51,004 nt of DNA from Acaryochloris sp. IP29b_bin.148 (GCF_028285565.1 NZ_JANQOY010000173.1:1-51004), one strand, 5' to 3'; counted from the stretch's first letter, positions 26,706 to 36,171 are shown. Program-made: numbers and translations. The notes: generated by a model from the letters alone, not told the origin.

Positions 26706-27176
26706 TTAGTCAACCATGGCAAACATGAGTTCTCCTGAGCAGGCCAGTTTTCCTTCCACCTCAGCTCGCGTTTCCATCATGGCAAACCGCTTCCGCTTTA
26801 AAGACAACAGCTCAGCGGTAATCACCAGTTGATCGCCTGGTACAACCGAACGACGAATCCGCACCTTGTCGATTCCGGTAAACACAAAGAGTTTGCCAGC
26901 AGGAATATCGGGGAGTTGAGAGAGGACAATGCCCCCAACTTGGGCCATAGCCTCCACAATTAACACCCCTGGCATCAATGGGCGACCGGGGAAATGACCT
27001 TGAAAAAACTCTTCGTTCATCGTCACATTTTTGATCCCCACTGCCCGCTCAGACTCTTTGTAGTCAATAATGCGGTCAACGAGCAAGAATGGATAGCGAT
27101 GCGGCAGTAGCTCTTGAATCTCCTCAATCATGAAGGTTGTCTTGGGTTCTGTAGCACCATCAGAGGGGTTGGACAT
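26706..27176 (-). CDS. fabZ: 3-hydroxyacyl-ACP dehydratase FabZ
   Basis: 156 residues in a single hot-dog fold. The catalytic pair is visible: His26 in [14 protein letters not shown], and Glu75 in [14 protein letters not shown]; the family motif [14 protein letters not shown] is complete. It removes water from 3-hydroxyacyl-ACP during fatty acid synthesis. It lies 37 bases behind lpxC on the same strand, the usual cyanobacterial arrangement in which lipid A and fatty acid synthesis use the same precursor. lpxA, often the next gene, does not follow: downstream is a non-coding stretch with a convergent gene. Confidence 0.96.
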   Translation of the reverse strand: MSNPSDGATEPKTTFMIEEIQELLPHRYPFLLVDRIIDYKESERAVGIKNVTMNEEFFQGHFPGRPLMPGVLIVEAMAQVGGIVLSQLPDIPAGKLFVFTGIDKVRIRRSVVPGDQLVITAELLSLKRKRFAMMETRAEVEGKLACSGELMFAMVD

Positions 27177-27213
27177 AATCAGTAATCACTCGTCAATAAA
27201 AGATTCGAACCCG

Positions 27214-28098
27214 TCAGCCGAGCAAGACTTGCTGAAGACGCTTGGCAAAGCGAATGTGGAGGGCATGACTGGCTTTATAGGCAACATAATGCGCTACAGG
27301 GAGGGTCCCTAATAGGCTCAAATCGCCGATTAAATCCAGCAGTTTGTGGCGAACCGGCTCGGTGGCAAAGCGCAAGGGCGGATTGATCCATTCACCCTGA
27401 CGACAGACCAAAGCATTGTCTAGACTACCACCTTTAATGAACCCCTTAGCTCGTAAGAATTCTACATCTTCAGCTCGTCCAAACGTGCGGGCCGGGGCAA
27501 TCTCTGACCAAAAATCGCTCAGGCTACATCGGTACCACTGTTTACCAATCGCAGCCTCCGGGAAGTCGATGCCATAGCTAAAGGAGATTTGGAGATCTGG
27601 AAGGGCAATGATAAACGCCTCACCCATTTGCTCAAGCACCGGATGATCCAGCGATGGTATCGATCGATAGTGAGATTGCCTCTGATACCCTGCGTTCTGA
27701 ATAGCATTGACCCATCGCTGAGCTGAGCCATCCAAAATAGGCACTTCAGGTCCCTGCAGTTCAATTTTGGCATTATCAATTCCCATCCCGGCTAAAGCGG
27801 CCAGCAAGTGTTCCACCGTCATTACCGTAGTATCAGCCTGTTTCAAGGTGGTACAGAACTGGGTTTGGTGAACGGTGGTGAGATTGGCTGCGATAGAGCG
27901 GACGGGATCTCTATCCATTCGCACAAAAAACCGTCCTTGGTTAGGAGCCGCCGGATGGATGGTGACACTTGCAGGAGCACCCGTATGTAAGCCAAGGCCG
28001 GAAAGAGTGAGGCTGCGGTTTAGGGTGTGCTGATATGGATTAGAAACGCTGACCAAATCCAAAGTGGAATTGATTATCTCCGTCATCATTGATGCCAT
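27214..28098 (-). CDS. lpxC: UDP-3-O-acyl-N-acetylglucosamine deacetylase LpxC
   Basis: 294 residues. The zinc ligands are present: His97 in TVEHLLAALAG, and His251 and Asp255 in RHKLLDLIGDLSLLG. The catalytic histidine is in YKASHAL (278). LpxC performs the committed step of lipid A synthesis at the inner membrane. Possible ATG starts at 28098, 28089 and 28086 all lie inside the end of the omp85 gene, giving an overlap of 46-59 bases and hinting at coupled translation. The first well-conserved block (LSGLGLHTG) begins at residue 32, so the N-terminus may start later. Confidence 0.95.
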   Translation of the reverse strand: MASMMTEIINSTLDLVSVSNPYQHTLNRSLTLSGLGLHTGAPASVTIHPAAPNQGRFFVRMDRDPVRSIAANLTTVHQTQFCTTLKQADTTVMTVEHLLAALAGMGIDNAKIELQGPEVPILDGSAQRWVNAIQNAGYQRQSHYRSIPSLDHPVLEQMGEAFIIALPDLQISFSYGIDFPEAAIGKQWYRCSLSDFWSEIAPARTFGRAEDVEFLRAKGFIKGGSLDNALVCRQGEWINPPLRFATEPVRHKLLDLIGDLSLLGTLPVAHYVAYKASHALHIRFAKRLQQVLLG

Positions 28099-30541
28099 AG
28101 TCTAAGCGCACGGGACCAATCGGAGTTTTAACCCGTAGGCCAATGCCATAGCCAAAGCCAACACCAGGCTTACCCCGCACAATGCCAGGGTTGCCAGGGA
28201 CGCTACTTTGCGTGCCTAAATTACTACCAACATCAAAGAAGAGAACTGCCCCCACACCGCCTAAGAAATTAATCAACGGGAAGCGATATTCAGCGGTGGC
28301 TTGCATAAAGCTACGACCACTGCCCAAGTCGCCTTCACCATAGCCCCGAACTGAAGAGCTGCCGCCTAAAGAGAACGCTTCATAGGGTGGTAGATCGCCC
28401 AAAATGGTGCCGGCCTGAACATTAAAGGCCAGCGCTTGTGGCCCTTCGGTAAAGTTGGTGAGTTTGAGCGGTACAAAGTAACTGAAGCTCCCCCGTAGCC
28501 GAGTCATCAAGATACTTCCGGAGCCAATGGGGGCAGACTGTTCTACGCCAAAGCGCAATGCATATCCCTTGGTGGGATCGGCTGGATCATCTCGCAAGTC
28601 GCGCCCCAGTCCTAACTGTACTGTCAACAGGTCATCCTGGCCTGAGCCGCTAAAACTCAGGGCATTACCCAATTCATCCACAGGAGAAATGGAGAGGTCA
28701 GCATCACGAATGGAAATGCGCTGATAGCGGAATCCAACCGATCCGGTCCAGGCTTGTCTGAGGTTATCTAGATCGGTGGTGAAGGGGCGATTAAAAACAC
28801 CACTAATACCTAAACGGTTTACTCGGGGCGTATCGCCATTGGGAAGATCCACCTCAATGGGGCCTTCATCAAACACCAGGGGAAGGGTCAACCGATTAAA
28901 AATATTAATGCTGTAGGAAGAATGGTTGGGATCGCCCGCAATCCAAGGATCGGAGAAACCTGCGTCAAATAAGAATTCCCGCGTTCCGGCCTGGGCTTGA
29001 ATACTTAGGTTTTGGTTATTCCCCCCTAAATTACTCTGGGTAAAGGAACCTGTCCCAAAGAAACCACTACGGGAGCTAAAACCGGCACCCGCAGAAAAGC
29101 TAGCGGTACTGCGTTCCTGAACATTGAGGTTAACCACAACTTTCCGAGGATCCTGACCCGGTTCTAGAGCAACTTTGACATCTTCAAAGAGGCCCAATCC
29201 AAACACCCGCTGGAGGTCCGTTTGCAGCTTATTTCGGTTTAGAGGGACACCGGGTTCAGTCCGCATTTCTCGGGTGATAATGAATTTCCGGGTCTTGCCT
29301 TTGGTGGGTTCGCCATCTTCATTGATATAGCGAACATCAATCTCTTCCACCTCCCCTTCTGCCACCTGCAGGGTGACAGTGCCATTGGGATCAACTTGAG
29401 GAACCCCGACTACTTGGGCGAGGACATAGCCTTCGTCTTTATAGTATGTATTGACGCGGGTGACCCCTGCTTGCAAATCCCGGAGGTTGAGAATTTTGCC
29501 ATACTGAGAGCTAAAAATCTCATCCACCTTCTCTTGGGTCAGCACTTGATTCCCGGCAACTTGGACCGCTTGTAGTGTGGGGTTTGGCTGGACAAAGAAG
29601 GTGACCCTCACCCCTAAAGGCGTATCACTCGGTTCAGCTCTGACGTTACTGAAAAAACCAGTGCCAAAAATGGCGTTGATATCAGATTGGATTTGCGATC
29701 GCGTCGTGGTTTGTCCCGGTCGCGTGCTAATGGCTTCATAGGCATTAATCGCGAGATCACCTTCTACCCCCTCCACAAAGACTTCTGAAACCAGCACCTC
29801 TGGTTCAGGCGCAGCCGGTTCAGCCGTTTCTGTTGGCGGCTGTGGCGGTGCTCCTGGTGATTCAACAGATTCTCCCGAGGGCGGGGTTTGGGCGGGAGTT
29901 TCCCCCGGATCGCCACTGGGAATATCACCACTGGGAACAGGCAGTCCAGGAGAGGGGGCAGGAGCTGGAACATCTGAGGGCGTAGCGGGTGCCTCCCCTT
30001 CAGTTGGAGCAGTCGGGACATCTCCAGGGACACCTGTATCAGGCGCTGCCTCTTCCGCAGCTGGAGGGTCTTCAGGGTCATCAGGGGGAGCTTCCTCTCC
30101 GGTGGGTACCACTGGCACACTGGGTGCCGTCTCTTCTGTCGCTGGGGCATTGGCAGGGGCCGTCTCTAACGGAGTCTCTCCAGGGGCACCCGTGTCTGGG
30201 GTGGCCTCTTCTACGGCTGGGGATTCCACAGGAGCGGTCTCTTCTGTTGCTGCAGGCGCTTGATCCTCTGAAGTCGAGGGTTGTTCAGGTTGGGAGGGAA
30301 GTGGGAAAACCGGGGCCGTTTGGGTGGGCGTATCATCTGTGGGAAGTTGCCCGATTTGTGACGGTTGGGCACCCGGAGAAGACGCATTGAGCTGTTCTTG
30401 GAGCGTCTCTATTTCAGAAGACGACTGGCTCTTGGCTGGCGCGACACCACCCAGCAGGACCGCCGTGAGTACGGTTGCACCGAGAATCGGTGGAAGACTA
30501 AGAATCTTGATAGATTGAGATTGAGTCACTTCACGCACCAC
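28040..30541 (-). CDS. Outer-membrane assembly protein Omp85 (BamA/Toc75 family) with a Pro/Glu-rich N-terminal extension
   Basis: The frame opens with TTG at 30547; GTG codons at 30541 and 30538 are equally possible, and there is no ATG. I chose GTG 30541, which gives about 833 residues. A signal peptide (hydrophobic core near ILGATVLTAVLLGG, cleavage after AKS or similar) is followed by about 190 residues rich in Pro, Glu, Ala and Thr. Three POTRA domains follow (about 248-480), then a 16-strand-type barrel with the lid-lock motif VRGYGEG and a C-terminal aromatic residue (FGQRF). The protein inserts beta-barrel proteins into the outer membrane. It lies between purC and lpxC, a gene order I recall from other cyanobacteria. 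Confidence 0.93.
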   Translation of the reverse strand: MVREVTQSQSIKILSLPPILGATVLTAVLLGGVAPAKSQSSSEIETLQEQLNASSPGAQPSQIGQLPTDDTPTQTAPVFPLPSQPEQPSTSEDQAPAATEETAPVESPAVEEATPDTGAPGETPLETAPANAPATEETAPSVPVVPTGEEAPPDDPEDPPAAEEAAPDTGVPGDVPTAPTEGEAPATPSDVPAPAPSPGLPVPSGDIPSGDPGETPAQTPPSGESVESPGAPPQPPTETAEPAAPEPEVLVSEVFVEGVEGDLAINAYEAISTRPGQTTTRSQIQSDINAIFGTGFFSNVRAEPSDTPLGVRVTFFVQPNPTLQAVQVAGNQVLTQEKVDEIFSSQYGKILNLRDLQAGVTRVNTYYKDEGYVLAQVVGVPQVDPNGTVTLQVAEGEVEEIDVRYINEDGEPTKGKTRKFIITREMRTEPGVPLNRNKLQTDLQRVFGLGLFEDVKVALEPGQDPRKVVVNLNVQERSTASFSAGAGFSSRSGFFGTGSFTQSNLGGNNQNLSIQAQAGTREFLFDAGFSDPWIAGDPNHSSYSINIFNRLTLPLVFDEGPIEVDLPNGDTPRVNRLGISGVFNRPFTTDLDNLRQAWTGSVGFRYQRISIRDADLSISPVDELGNALSFSGSGQDDLLTVQLGLGRDLRDDPADPTKGYALRFGVEQSAPIGSGSILMTRLRGSFSYFVPLKLTNFTEGPQALAFNVQAGTILGDLPPYEAFSLGGSSSVRGYGEGDLGSGRSFMQATAEYRFPLINFLGGVGAVLFFDVGSNLGTQSSVPGNPGIVRGKPGVGFGYGIGLRVKTPIGPVRLDYGINDDGDNQFHFGFGQRF

Positions 30542-30616
30542 ATGCAACTGAACAACAATGATTGCTAAGGGAATTCTTAAAAAAGTCCAAAACAGGGAGT
30601 ATTTTATCGTACTGGC

Positions 30617-31354
30617 CTAGGAAACGTATACGTCCTGGGCTAAAACTCGCTCCATAACGCAAGCATAGGCAGTATCCACATCCCCCAAATCGCGCCGAAA
30701 GCGATCTTTATCCATTACTCGGCGATCGGGGTCTGATTCAGCATCGTCCCACAATCGGCAGGTATCTGGACTAATTTCGTCGGCGAGCAAAAGCTGTTGG
30801 TCAGAGGTCAGTCCAAATTCCAACTTAAAATCCACCAGGGTGATACCGCACTGCTGAAAAAAATGAATCAGAATTTGATTCACTTGCAGGGCCAGCTGGC
30901 GCAGTTGCGCTAACTGCTCGGGCGTTGCTAACTCTAGGAGAAAAATGCGATCACGTGTCAGTAACGGATCTCCGAGGGCATCATCTTTGTAGTAAAAATC
31001 AACTAAAGGCTGCGACAAAGCGGTACCTAACTCCAGTCCTGTTTGTTGACAGAGACTCCCGGCTGCAATGTTCCGCACCACCACTTCCAAGGGCACAATT
31101 TGCACCGCTCGCATCCGCATCTGGTCTGGGTTCGGTTGATCGATAAAATGTGTGGCTACCCCTGCTGCTTCTAGGGCCTTAAATAAATGGGTGGCGATGG
31201 CACAATTAATCCGGCCCTTATTGGTGATCGTGCCGCGTTTCTGAGCATTAAAGGCCGTGGCATCATCCTTATACTGTGCTAACAGGATGTTGGGATCATC
31301 CGTCCGATAAATAATTTTGGCTTTCCCTTCATAGAGAGCATCGCCAGTGGACAT
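30617..31354 (-). CDS. purC: Phosphoribosylaminoimidazole-succinocarboxamide synthase PurC
   Basis: I chose ATG 31354 because GAGGAG lies at 31361-31366 on this strand, six bases before it; an upstream in-frame ATG (31393) would add 13 residues without such a site. The 245-residue product starts with LYEGKAKIIYRTDDP and has the SAICAR synthetase signature LVDFKLEFG followed by ADEISPDTCRLWD. It joins CAIR and aspartate with ATP in de novo purine synthesis. omp85 starts 70 bases downstream. Confidence 0.96.
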   Translation of the reverse strand: MSTGDALYEGKAKIIYRTDDPNILLAQYKDDATAFNAQKRGTITNKGRINCAIATHLFKALEAAGVATHFIDQPNPDQMRMRAVQIVPLEVVVRNIAAGSLCQQTGLELGTALSQPLVDFYYKDDALGDPLLTRDRIFLLELATPEQLAQLRQLALQVNQILIHFFQQCGITLVDFKLEFGLTSDQQLLLADEISPDTCRLWDDAESDPDRRVMDKDRFRRDLGDVDTAYACVMERVLAQDVYVS

Positions 31355-31463
31355 CACAGTCTCCTCATATTCAGGGCGTGGGGATAGTATCAATGAGCTG
31401 CAAGAATTTTAGGGTATCCAGGTTAAGGTCAACACTGGAGGGGTGACACTTTCTAGAGATGGA

Positions 31464-31871
31464 TCAGGCGGCAAATAAATCTAAGGGAAAATGCCCGTAG
31501 ATTTGAGTCATCTCCTCCTCAGTTGCCGACTGAAAAGAGATCAGCACGCCTCGATGGTCGCCTGTATAGCGATCCGTATGGCAACTGCCTAAGTTGGGAT
31601 TAAATTTGAGGTAAGTGGGTCCAGCAATGGGCTGCCAAGTCGCAGGCATCTCGTAGCCAAAGGCTTGAGTATAGACCCTTAAGGCAGCAACGGCTTGGTC
31701 ACAGGTTTCGGCTAAGATACCAAACATTTGATAATCGGTGACTTGGGCTAAGGCAAGTAAAGCGGCTTTGACCTCCTCTTGCTGCGTAGATGTCGCTAAG
31801 GATGGCGACTCCATCCCCGCAAACTGAGCAAGGGTGGTTTGGGACTGCTGAACGGAGGGAGAAAGAGACAT
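31464..31871 (-). CDS. DUF1824-type protein
   Basis: 135 residues, soluble. The pattern TDYQMFGILAETCDQAVAAL, GYEMP, GPTYLKFNPN, YTGDHRGVLISFQS and YGHFPLDLF matches, from memory, the cyanobacteria-specific DUF1824 family. Its function is unknown to me. It lies 18 bases behind the inositol-monophosphatase-family gene, so the two probably share a transcript. ATG 31871 is the natural start. Confidence 0.75.
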   Translation of the reverse strand: MSLSPSVQQSQTTLAQFAGMESPSLATSTQQEEVKAALLALAQVTDYQMFGILAETCDQAVAALRVYTQAFGYEMPATWQPIAGPTYLKFNPNLGSCHTDRYTGDHRGVLISFQSATEEEMTQIYGHFPLDLFAA

Positions 31872-31888
31872 GGTGTTAACAAAAACGA

Positions 31889-32704
31889 TTATGACTTGAG
31901 GCTAGGTTGGCCAATGGAGGTGACTAGGGGCACAAATTGCTCAATCCACTGGGCTTGACTGACCACTAAGGTGGGATACGGCACCTGGCTGTAATTTTTG
32001 CCCACCACAAGGGGAAAAGAGGGCTCGGAGGTTAAGGGCACCCAAGCCCCACCTGCCGCCTGGACAATTGGCCACACTCCAGCAATATCCCAGATTTTGG
32101 GGGTCGCCTCAATGGCACCAATGGTAATTCCTTGGGCAACGGTTAAGAGGTTATAGCTGGCAGCCCCGAGCATTCGGATTTTGCAGGGGAAGGGGTTTTG
32201 TAACACCGATAGGCTCCGGGCACACAGACTAAAGAATTGATTACTCGCGGGAGTATCTTTTCGGGTTTGAATCGGTGTTTGATTACAAAAGGCTCCATTT
32301 TTTTGATCCGGGGCAGACCAGAATCCATGAAAGGTCTGCTGTAAGGACGGGATGTGCACACAGCCAAATACAGGCACGCCTTGGTAAAGCAACCCTAAGG
32401 AGATTCCCCAAATGGGAATGCCGCGGGCAAAGTTAGTGGTGCCATCAATGGGATCAATAATCCAACACCAGTCATTACTGGGAAACACATGTTCTGCTTC
32501 TTCACTCAGCACCCCATGGTCGGGGAAGGCCGTGGCAATGGCTTGGCGGAGAAAGTGATCGGCCCATTGGTCAGATTGGGTGACTAAGCTACCATCAGGT
32601 TTAGACGTCGCCTGAACTCCCCCAAATTCGGTTAATAAACGTTCCCCAACTTGTTGAGTCACGGTGTGGGCAAAGGTGACGATTGAGGTCCAGAAGGTTT
32701 GCAT
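31889..32704 (-). CDS. Inositol monophosphatase family phosphatase
   Basis: ATG 32704 gives 271 residues, the family length; the extension to 32764 looks like leader sequence. The metal-binding motifs are all seen: the first acidic site LSEEAEH, the second site WIIDPIDGTTNFARG, and the third WDIAGVWPIVQAAGG. Such enzymes remove phosphate from inositol phosphates, histidinol phosphate, PAP or fructose bisphosphate in a Mg-dependent way. The exact substrate cannot be decided. It is the first gene of a two-gene unit with the DUF1824-type protein. Confidence 0.9.
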   Translation of the reverse strand: MQTFWTSIVTFAHTVTQQVGERLLTEFGGVQATSKPDGSLVTQSDQWADHFLRQAIATAFPDHGVLSEEAEHVFPSNDWCWIIDPIDGTTNFARGIPIWGISLGLLYQGVPVFGCVHIPSLQQTFHGFWSAPDQKNGAFCNQTPIQTRKDTPASNQFFSLCARSLSVLQNPFPCKIRMLGAASYNLLTVAQGITIGAIEATPKIWDIAGVWPIVQAAGGAWVPLTSEPSFPLVVGKNYSQVPYPTLVVSQAQWIEQFVPLVTSIGQPSLKS

Positions 32705-32904
32705 CAATTTTCCATATGGGGGTTGCCCTCTACCGTACCGTGTTTGTGAAGGATAATCGAGCAACTATTTATCAGATTTGCTCGTCTCTCTTTGTAAATA
32801 CCTGGCGGCTGTATAAAAATATTCACCAGATTGCAGATCCCAGGTTCAAGCTCCTCTGAGTCAAATCAGTCTGTTCCTTCTGTTGGTATTACGCTTATCA
32901 AACT

Positions 32905-33930
32905 ATGATTGATCTTTCTCACCGCTGGTTGGTCTTGGGGTTGGGGGTTGCGATCGCAACCCTACCGCTGCTCCCTTCTCGTCCCACCCTAGCGCAGCCT
33001 ACACCGACTCACTCGTCTCACCCCTCTCAGGGCACGCCCCTGTTTCAAATTCGGCAAAAGGGCAAAATTGGCTTTATTAATCGCTCGGGGCAAGCCGTCA
33101 TCCCCCCTCAATATGAGGATGGCCATGCCTTTTCAGAGGGCTTGGCAGTCGCCCAATCTGGCGAAAAATATGGTTATGTCAATGCCCAAGGCCAATGGGT
33201 GATCAAGCCCCAGTTTGAGCTAGCGGAAGATTTTTCGGAGGGCTTGGCGGCCGCGATGATCAACGATCAGCTCGGCTATATCAATGCCCGAGGCCAATGG
33301 GTGATCAAGCCCCAATTCTTTTTGGTGGGTCCCTTTTCTGGCGGAATGGCGCGTGTCTTAATCGGTAAAAAATATGGCTTTATCAATCGCCAAGGGCGAG
33401 TCGTAATTCCCGCCCAATATGATTTAGCCCATGACTTTTCCAATGGCTTAGCCAAAATTCAGCGCAGAGGTCGAGTGGGATTTATCAATCAAAAAGGACA
33501 AGCAGTGATTGCCCCTCAATTTTATGAAGCTTCCCCTTTCCGAGACGGCCTAGCGGCAGTAGAAACGGATCAGAAATGGCGCTATATCCAGACCAACGGT
33601 CAATTTGCCCATACCGCCCAGTTTGACAGGGCCTGGGCCTTTAGTGAGGGGTTAGGATTAGTTCGCATGGGCCTGAAATACGGTTTTATTAACAAAGTAG
33701 GCCAAATCGTAATTGCGCCCCAATTTGATCGCGCAGGCTCTTTTTCCGAAGGCAAAGCCTGGGTCACGGTGGGCAATCAACAGGGCTATATCAATAAAGC
33801 GGGCGACTTTGTGATTAAACCTCAGTTTGATGAAGCGAGTAATTTTAGGCAAGGTCTCGCCCTCGTGAAGCAGCAAGGGAAACAGGGATATGTCAATTCT
33901 GCGGGGCAGATGGTCTGGCGAAATCCATAA
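32905..33930 (+). CDS. Secreted WG-repeat protein
   Basis: 341 residues. A Sec signal (WLVLGLGVAIATLPLL, cleavage near TLA-QP) is followed, after a short Pro/Ser linker, by eight WG-type repeats and a partial ninth. Each has the pattern GFINxxGQxVIxPQFDxAxxFSEGLAxV. Repeat six (RYIQTNG) is degenerate. These repeats form small beta units of unknown ligand, found in many bacterial exported proteins. It would sit in the periplasm or outside the cell. It is a single gene facing the SLC13-type transporter, with only 32 bases between the stops. Confidence 0.88.
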   Translation: MIDLSHRWLVLGLGVAIATLPLLPSRPTLAQPTPTHSSHPSQGTPLFQIRQKGKIGFINRSGQAVIPPQYEDGHAFSEGLAVAQSGEKYGYVNAQGQWVIKPQFELAEDFSEGLAAAMINDQLGYINARGQWVIKPQFFLVGPFSGGMARVLIGKKYGFINRQGRVVIPAQYDLAHDFSNGLAKIQRRGRVGFINQKGQAVIAPQFYEASPFRDGLAAVETDQKWRYIQTNGQFAHTAQFDRAWAFSEGLGLVRMGLKYGFINKVGQIVIAPQFDRAGSFSEGKAWVTVGNQQGYINKAGDFVIKPQFDEASNFRQGLALVKQQGKQGYVNSAGQMVWRNP

Positions 33931-33962
33931 TCTTCGTCTGTGCCTCTACATCTGGCCTGCGG

Positions 33963-35750
33963 CTACAAACCGTAAAGCAGAATAATCAAGGGTGGGGTAA
34001 TTAGAGTCATGAGTACACTTAATGGCCCTCCCACCCGCAGAAAGTCTAGGAATCGATAGCCGCCTGTGCCGTAGACCATCGTATTGGTTTGATAGCCAAT
34101 GGGCGTCATAAAACTATTGGAGGCGGCAAAGGTGACCACAAACATAAAGGCTAGCGGATTATAGTCGAGTTCCTGGGCCACCTGAACGGCGACGGGCAGC
34201 AACAATAGAACCGTGGCGTTGTTGGACAAAATCTCAGTCAGCAGTGCTGTCAGGACAAAAAAGAGGGTGAGGAGTCCGTACCCTGACAAATCCCCCCCGA
34301 CCGCAATCAGCTGATTTGCTAAGAGTTGGGTGGCGCCCGAGTTCTTCATGGCGATGCCTAAGGGAAAGAGACCAGCCAATAGAAACACCACATCCCAACG
34401 CACGGCGCGATAGAGTTCACCGGGCTTAAGGCACCCCGTCAACACCATCAGCATTACCCCAGACATAGCGGTGACGGCAATGGGGAAACGTTGCGTTCCC
34501 GCAACCCCCACCACAAAGAGACCAATTGCGATCGCAATCCACGCTTTGTCCCGCCGCAGATTTTCAATATCACGCTGCTCCATAACCAATAGCTCTTTGC
34601 TGGTTTGTAAACCCGCTAAGCTCTGCTTTGGCCCCTGCACCAGCAGCAAATCTCCAAATCGAAGCGGCACTTTCCCCAAGCGATCGCGGACCAACTCTTG
34701 ACCTCTGCGAATAGCAAGGACTGTGCAGTTATAGCGTTGGCGAAAGCGAATATCTTTAATCGTTGAGCCAATCAGATTAGAATCTGCCAAAATCATGGCT
34801 TCGGCTGCACCTTCCTGTCCCGAACGCAGATCCGCCTGCCAGGACTTCTGGCCAAACTGGACATCGGGCAGAATCTCTAAGCCTTGGCCATCCCGAATTT
34901 TGAGTAAATCCTCTCGCCCCCCTCGCACAATCAAAATATCGCCTGCTGACAAGGTTTTATCGGCTAAGGGCTGCGGGAAATGATTGTCATCATGGATGAG
35001 TTCCAAAATATCTACATCAAACACGCGCTGAATCTGACTGGAGCGAACCGTTCGTCCCACCAAATTGGATTGCGGGGTGATCACCACCTCACTTACATAG
35101 TCCTTCAGTCCATACCCCTGGCTCAGACTGGTCGACGTTTTGCGATTGGGAAGCAACCGATGACCAATGGTGGCCATATAGATTAAGCCTGCGGCAAAGG
35201 TACAGAGACTTAAGGCCGTAAATTGAAAAATGCTAAACGCCCCTAATCCGAGATCGGCAGATAGGCCACTGGCTAACACGCTGGTTGACGTTCCCAAGAC
35301 CGTGATCATGCCCCCCAGAATCGTGATATACGACAGGGGCATCATCAATTTAGAAACGGGAATACGACGTTGACGACTCCAGTCTTCAACGACGGGGAGA
35401 AAAACAGAGACAATGGCGACGTTATTGATAATGGCGGTGAACGGCCCAATCACAGCCCCCATCACTAACATATGTCTGGCAGGCCGTTTCCCCCCCCATT
35501 TGAGTAAGAATTCGCTCGCCATTTGAATGGCCCCCGTACGGGCAATCCCCGAACTGAGAATAAACATGGCCATAACCGTAATGGTGGCAGAATTGCTAAA
35601 TCCAGACAGTCCCTCTGCGGGTGTGACCAGCTCCAGCAACATCAGCACCACCATGACGCCCAGTGCAGTGATATCAGGCGGTAGCCATTCAAAGATAAAG
35701 CAGAGTAACGTCAACCCAGTCACCAAGAAGGTCTGAAGAATTGGCTCCAT
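33963..35750 (-). CDS. SLC13/DASS-type anion transporter with two TrkA-C (RCK-C) domains
   Basis: 595 residues. Hydrophobic segments at 1-200 and 400-595 surround a soluble insert with two TrkA-C-type modules (about 215-290 and 310-385: SNLVGRTVRSSQ and SNLIGSTIKDIRFRQRY). The motif GLSGFSNSATITVMAMFIL marks the SLC13 family, and the second half repeats the fold with NNATVLLLLPVAV. Members carry sulfate or di- and tricarboxylates with sodium; the TrkA-C insert is typical of the bacterial sulfate-type group, but substrate is not proved. Upstream on this strand is a hairpin that could be an attenuator. Confidence 0.88.
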   Translation of the reverse strand: MEPILQTFLVTGLTLLCFIFEWLPPDITALGVMVVLMLLELVTPAEGLSGFSNSATITVMAMFILSSGIARTGAIQMASEFLLKWGGKRPARHMLVMGAVIGPFTAIINNVAIVSVFLPVVEDWSRQRRIPVSKLMMPLSYITILGGMITVLGTSTSVLASGLSADLGLGAFSIFQFTALSLCTFAAGLIYMATIGHRLLPNRKTSTSLSQGYGLKDYVSEVVITPQSNLVGRTVRSSQIQRVFDVDILELIHDDNHFPQPLADKTLSAGDILIVRGGREDLLKIRDGQGLEILPDVQFGQKSWQADLRSGQEGAAEAMILADSNLIGSTIKDIRFRQRYNCTVLAIRRGQELVRDRLGKVPLRFGDLLLVQGPKQSLAGLQTSKELLVMEQRDIENLRRDKAWIAIAIGLFVVGVAGTQRFPIAVTAMSGVMLMVLTGCLKPGELYRAVRWDVVFLLAGLFPLGIAMKNSGATQLLANQLIAVGGDLSGYGLLTLFFVLTALLTEILSNNATVLLLLPVAVQVAQELDYNPLAFMFVVTFAASNSFMTPIGYQTNTMVYGTGGYRFLDFLRVGGPLSVLMTLITPPLIILLYGL

Positions 35751-35807
35751 AGAAAGACATTCACTCCAAAAATTACCAAAATCACTGGTTTCCAGCCCTG
35801 CTCAAAC

Positions 35808-35822
35808 AGGGGACGGTCCCCT
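35808..35822 (-). promoter_or_regulatory. Compact hairpin upstream of the SLC13-type gene
   Basis: AGGGGA (35808-35813) and TCCCCT (35817-35822) pair around CGG. On the reverse strand it is followed by GTTTGAGCAGGG, which can pair in turn with CCCTG at 35796-35800, so two alternative hairpins overlap. The hairpins lie 46-72 bases before the ATG of the transporter gene. This could be a leader switch or attenuator; the T-run is short. Confidence 0.4.
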
Positions 35823-35882
35823 ATTTGTCCCCCAAACCCTACCAGGCAGAATTATCACAAATTCAACCACAATTACCAGTCT

Positions 35883-35915
35883 TATGCAGCATAGTCGTCA
35901 ATATCATGCTGCATA
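35883..35915. promoter_or_regulatory. Inverted repeat TATGCAGCAT / ATGCTGCATA
   Basis: TATGCAGCAT (35883-35892) is complementary to ATGCTGCATA (35906-35915) with 13 bases between. Its core ATGCAGC returns twice at 36172-36191. Centre-to-centre spacing of the arms is about 23 bases, or two helical turns, as for a dimeric regulator site. Confidence 0.35.
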
Positions 35916-36171
35916 TCTATGTGTGTCCATACATATAGAAAGTTCCTGGATGATGGTAAGGGATGTTGCGAGTGGCAGAACGCCAAAACGATGTCTCGAA
36001 CAAATTACAGCCCCAATCACCAGGAGCCTTGAGGTTCTACAAAATCTCTTGTTGATCCAACCTCCACATATCCAACACTCTCAATCGGGTTTGACCCGGT
36101 CTAGGTCTCTCGAGGTTGGGTGAAAATGTGGGCATCTCAATCAGTAATTATTCTGGCGTTTCTCTCGATTA

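Noticed and set aside
27200..27230. tRNA T-loop-like GGTTCGAATC on the reverse strand
   Set aside because: The flanking bases cannot form a T-stem or acceptor stem, and the match overlaps the end of lpxC.
35884..36123. Open frame of 79 codons in the long leader
   Set aside because: Starts inside an inverted repeat; product lacks any recognisable motif on either strand, and I could not match it to a transposase fragment.
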